This document shows positions 63,921 to 64,000 of a stretch of DNA of 64,000 nucleotides, in pieces. This DNA comes from an uncultured Aquimarina sp. (GTDB lineage Bacteria > Bacteroidota > Bacteroidia > Flavobacteriales > Flavobacteriaceae): NCBI GenBank assembly GCA_947492105.1, contig CANLMN010000015.1:42429-106428 (forward strand), read 5' to 3'. Each line of letters starts with the position of its first letter. Within the stretch, counting starts at the first letter, position 1. A program made the position numbers and the translations under genes. The notes beneath the pieces were generated by a model that made no database searches, was not told where the DNA came from, and saw only the letters and a program-made list of their open reading frames with translations.

Positions 63921-64000
63921 GGGTCTGCTGAAAAACTCAGGCAGCATTTCTGGTTAGAAATTGATATTTGAGTTGCCTTTGGTAATTTTTCTTTTCCCTT
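63921..64000 (-). mobile_element. End of an insertion sequence running off the right edge
   Basis: GGGTCTGCTGAAAAACTCAG at 63921-63940 has the look of an IS terminal inverted repeat. On the minus strand an open frame enters from the edge and stops at TGA 63937-63939, only 16 bases from the element end; its last residues are REKKNYQRQLKYQFLTRNAA, basic as at the end of a DDE transposase. The element family cannot be fixed from 80 bases (an IS5 or IS1182 relative is possible). Confidence 0.5.

Noticed and set aside
1-64000. tRNA or rRNA genes
   Set aside because: I saw no cloverleaf with CCA-adjacent acceptor stems or rRNA landmarks in the gaps; a covariance-model scan would settle it.

Overview
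This window looks like a chromosomal segment of a marine gliding-type Bacteroidota, most likely a Flavobacteriaceae member close to Aquimarina. The evidence is low GC, almost no Shine-Dalgarno sequences, flavobacterial promoters (TTG-N20ish-TAnnTTTG), three secreted enzymes ending in type IX secretion (T9SS) sorting domains, and many families found mainly in Flavobacteriia. I see no rRNA, tRNA, CRISPR array or prophage. The genus is inferred by eye, not by a search.

Layout. 1-7 kb: stress and envelope genes (Dps, a cyclase-like DUF2652 protein, DUF2254 membrane protein with a tiny overlapping upstream gene, MscS channel, AI-2E family transporter, PA2169-type helical bundle). 7-14 kb: AraC-family regulators flanking a SRAP-fold protein that lacks its catalytic residues, then small proteins (DUF1328, a lipoprotein, an ArsC/Spx-like protein). 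14-21 kb: a minus-strand run of GH3-type ligase, lipoprotein phosphoesterase fused to an outer-membrane barrel, PAP2 phosphatase and a beta-barrel protein. 21-28 kb: HExxH protein plus HD/Pycsar-type membrane protein, YihY, CotH-like kinase, PafA-type alkaline phosphatase. 28-36 kb: a fourth AraC paralogue, then a light-sensing block (HTH protein and response regulator, divergent histidine kinase, bacteriophytochrome, response regulator, heme oxygenase that makes the chromophore). 38-45 kb: three tandem secreted BNR-4 type enzymes, each with a ricin-like domain and a T9SS tail, probably for algal polysaccharide. 46-50 kb: 58-aa protein, PadR, PspC and head-GIN genes. 50-63 kb: core genes (DnaB, AccA, LptG, EamA transporter, Tgt, family-3 glycosidase, PriA). 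The right edge enters what looks like an insertion sequence.

The structure least explained by genes is a set of three unrelated short interspersed repeats, here called R1 (about 150-165 bp, about 25-bp imperfect terminal inverted repeats), R2 (about 160 bp) and R3 (about 140-160 bp). All are non-coding with a central imperfect palindrome. They sit almost only between genes, often right at stop codons, and are nested in one another at two places (R2 in R1 near 50.1-50.4 kb; R3 in R1 near 63.6-63.9 kb), which points to mobility. Two genes appear to end with stop codons supplied by a repeat. Other oddities are a strong terminator of dnaB lying inside the signal-peptide coding region of the next gene, a catalytically dead SRAP protein among AraC regulators, and an HD-PycTM protein with no cyclase beside it.
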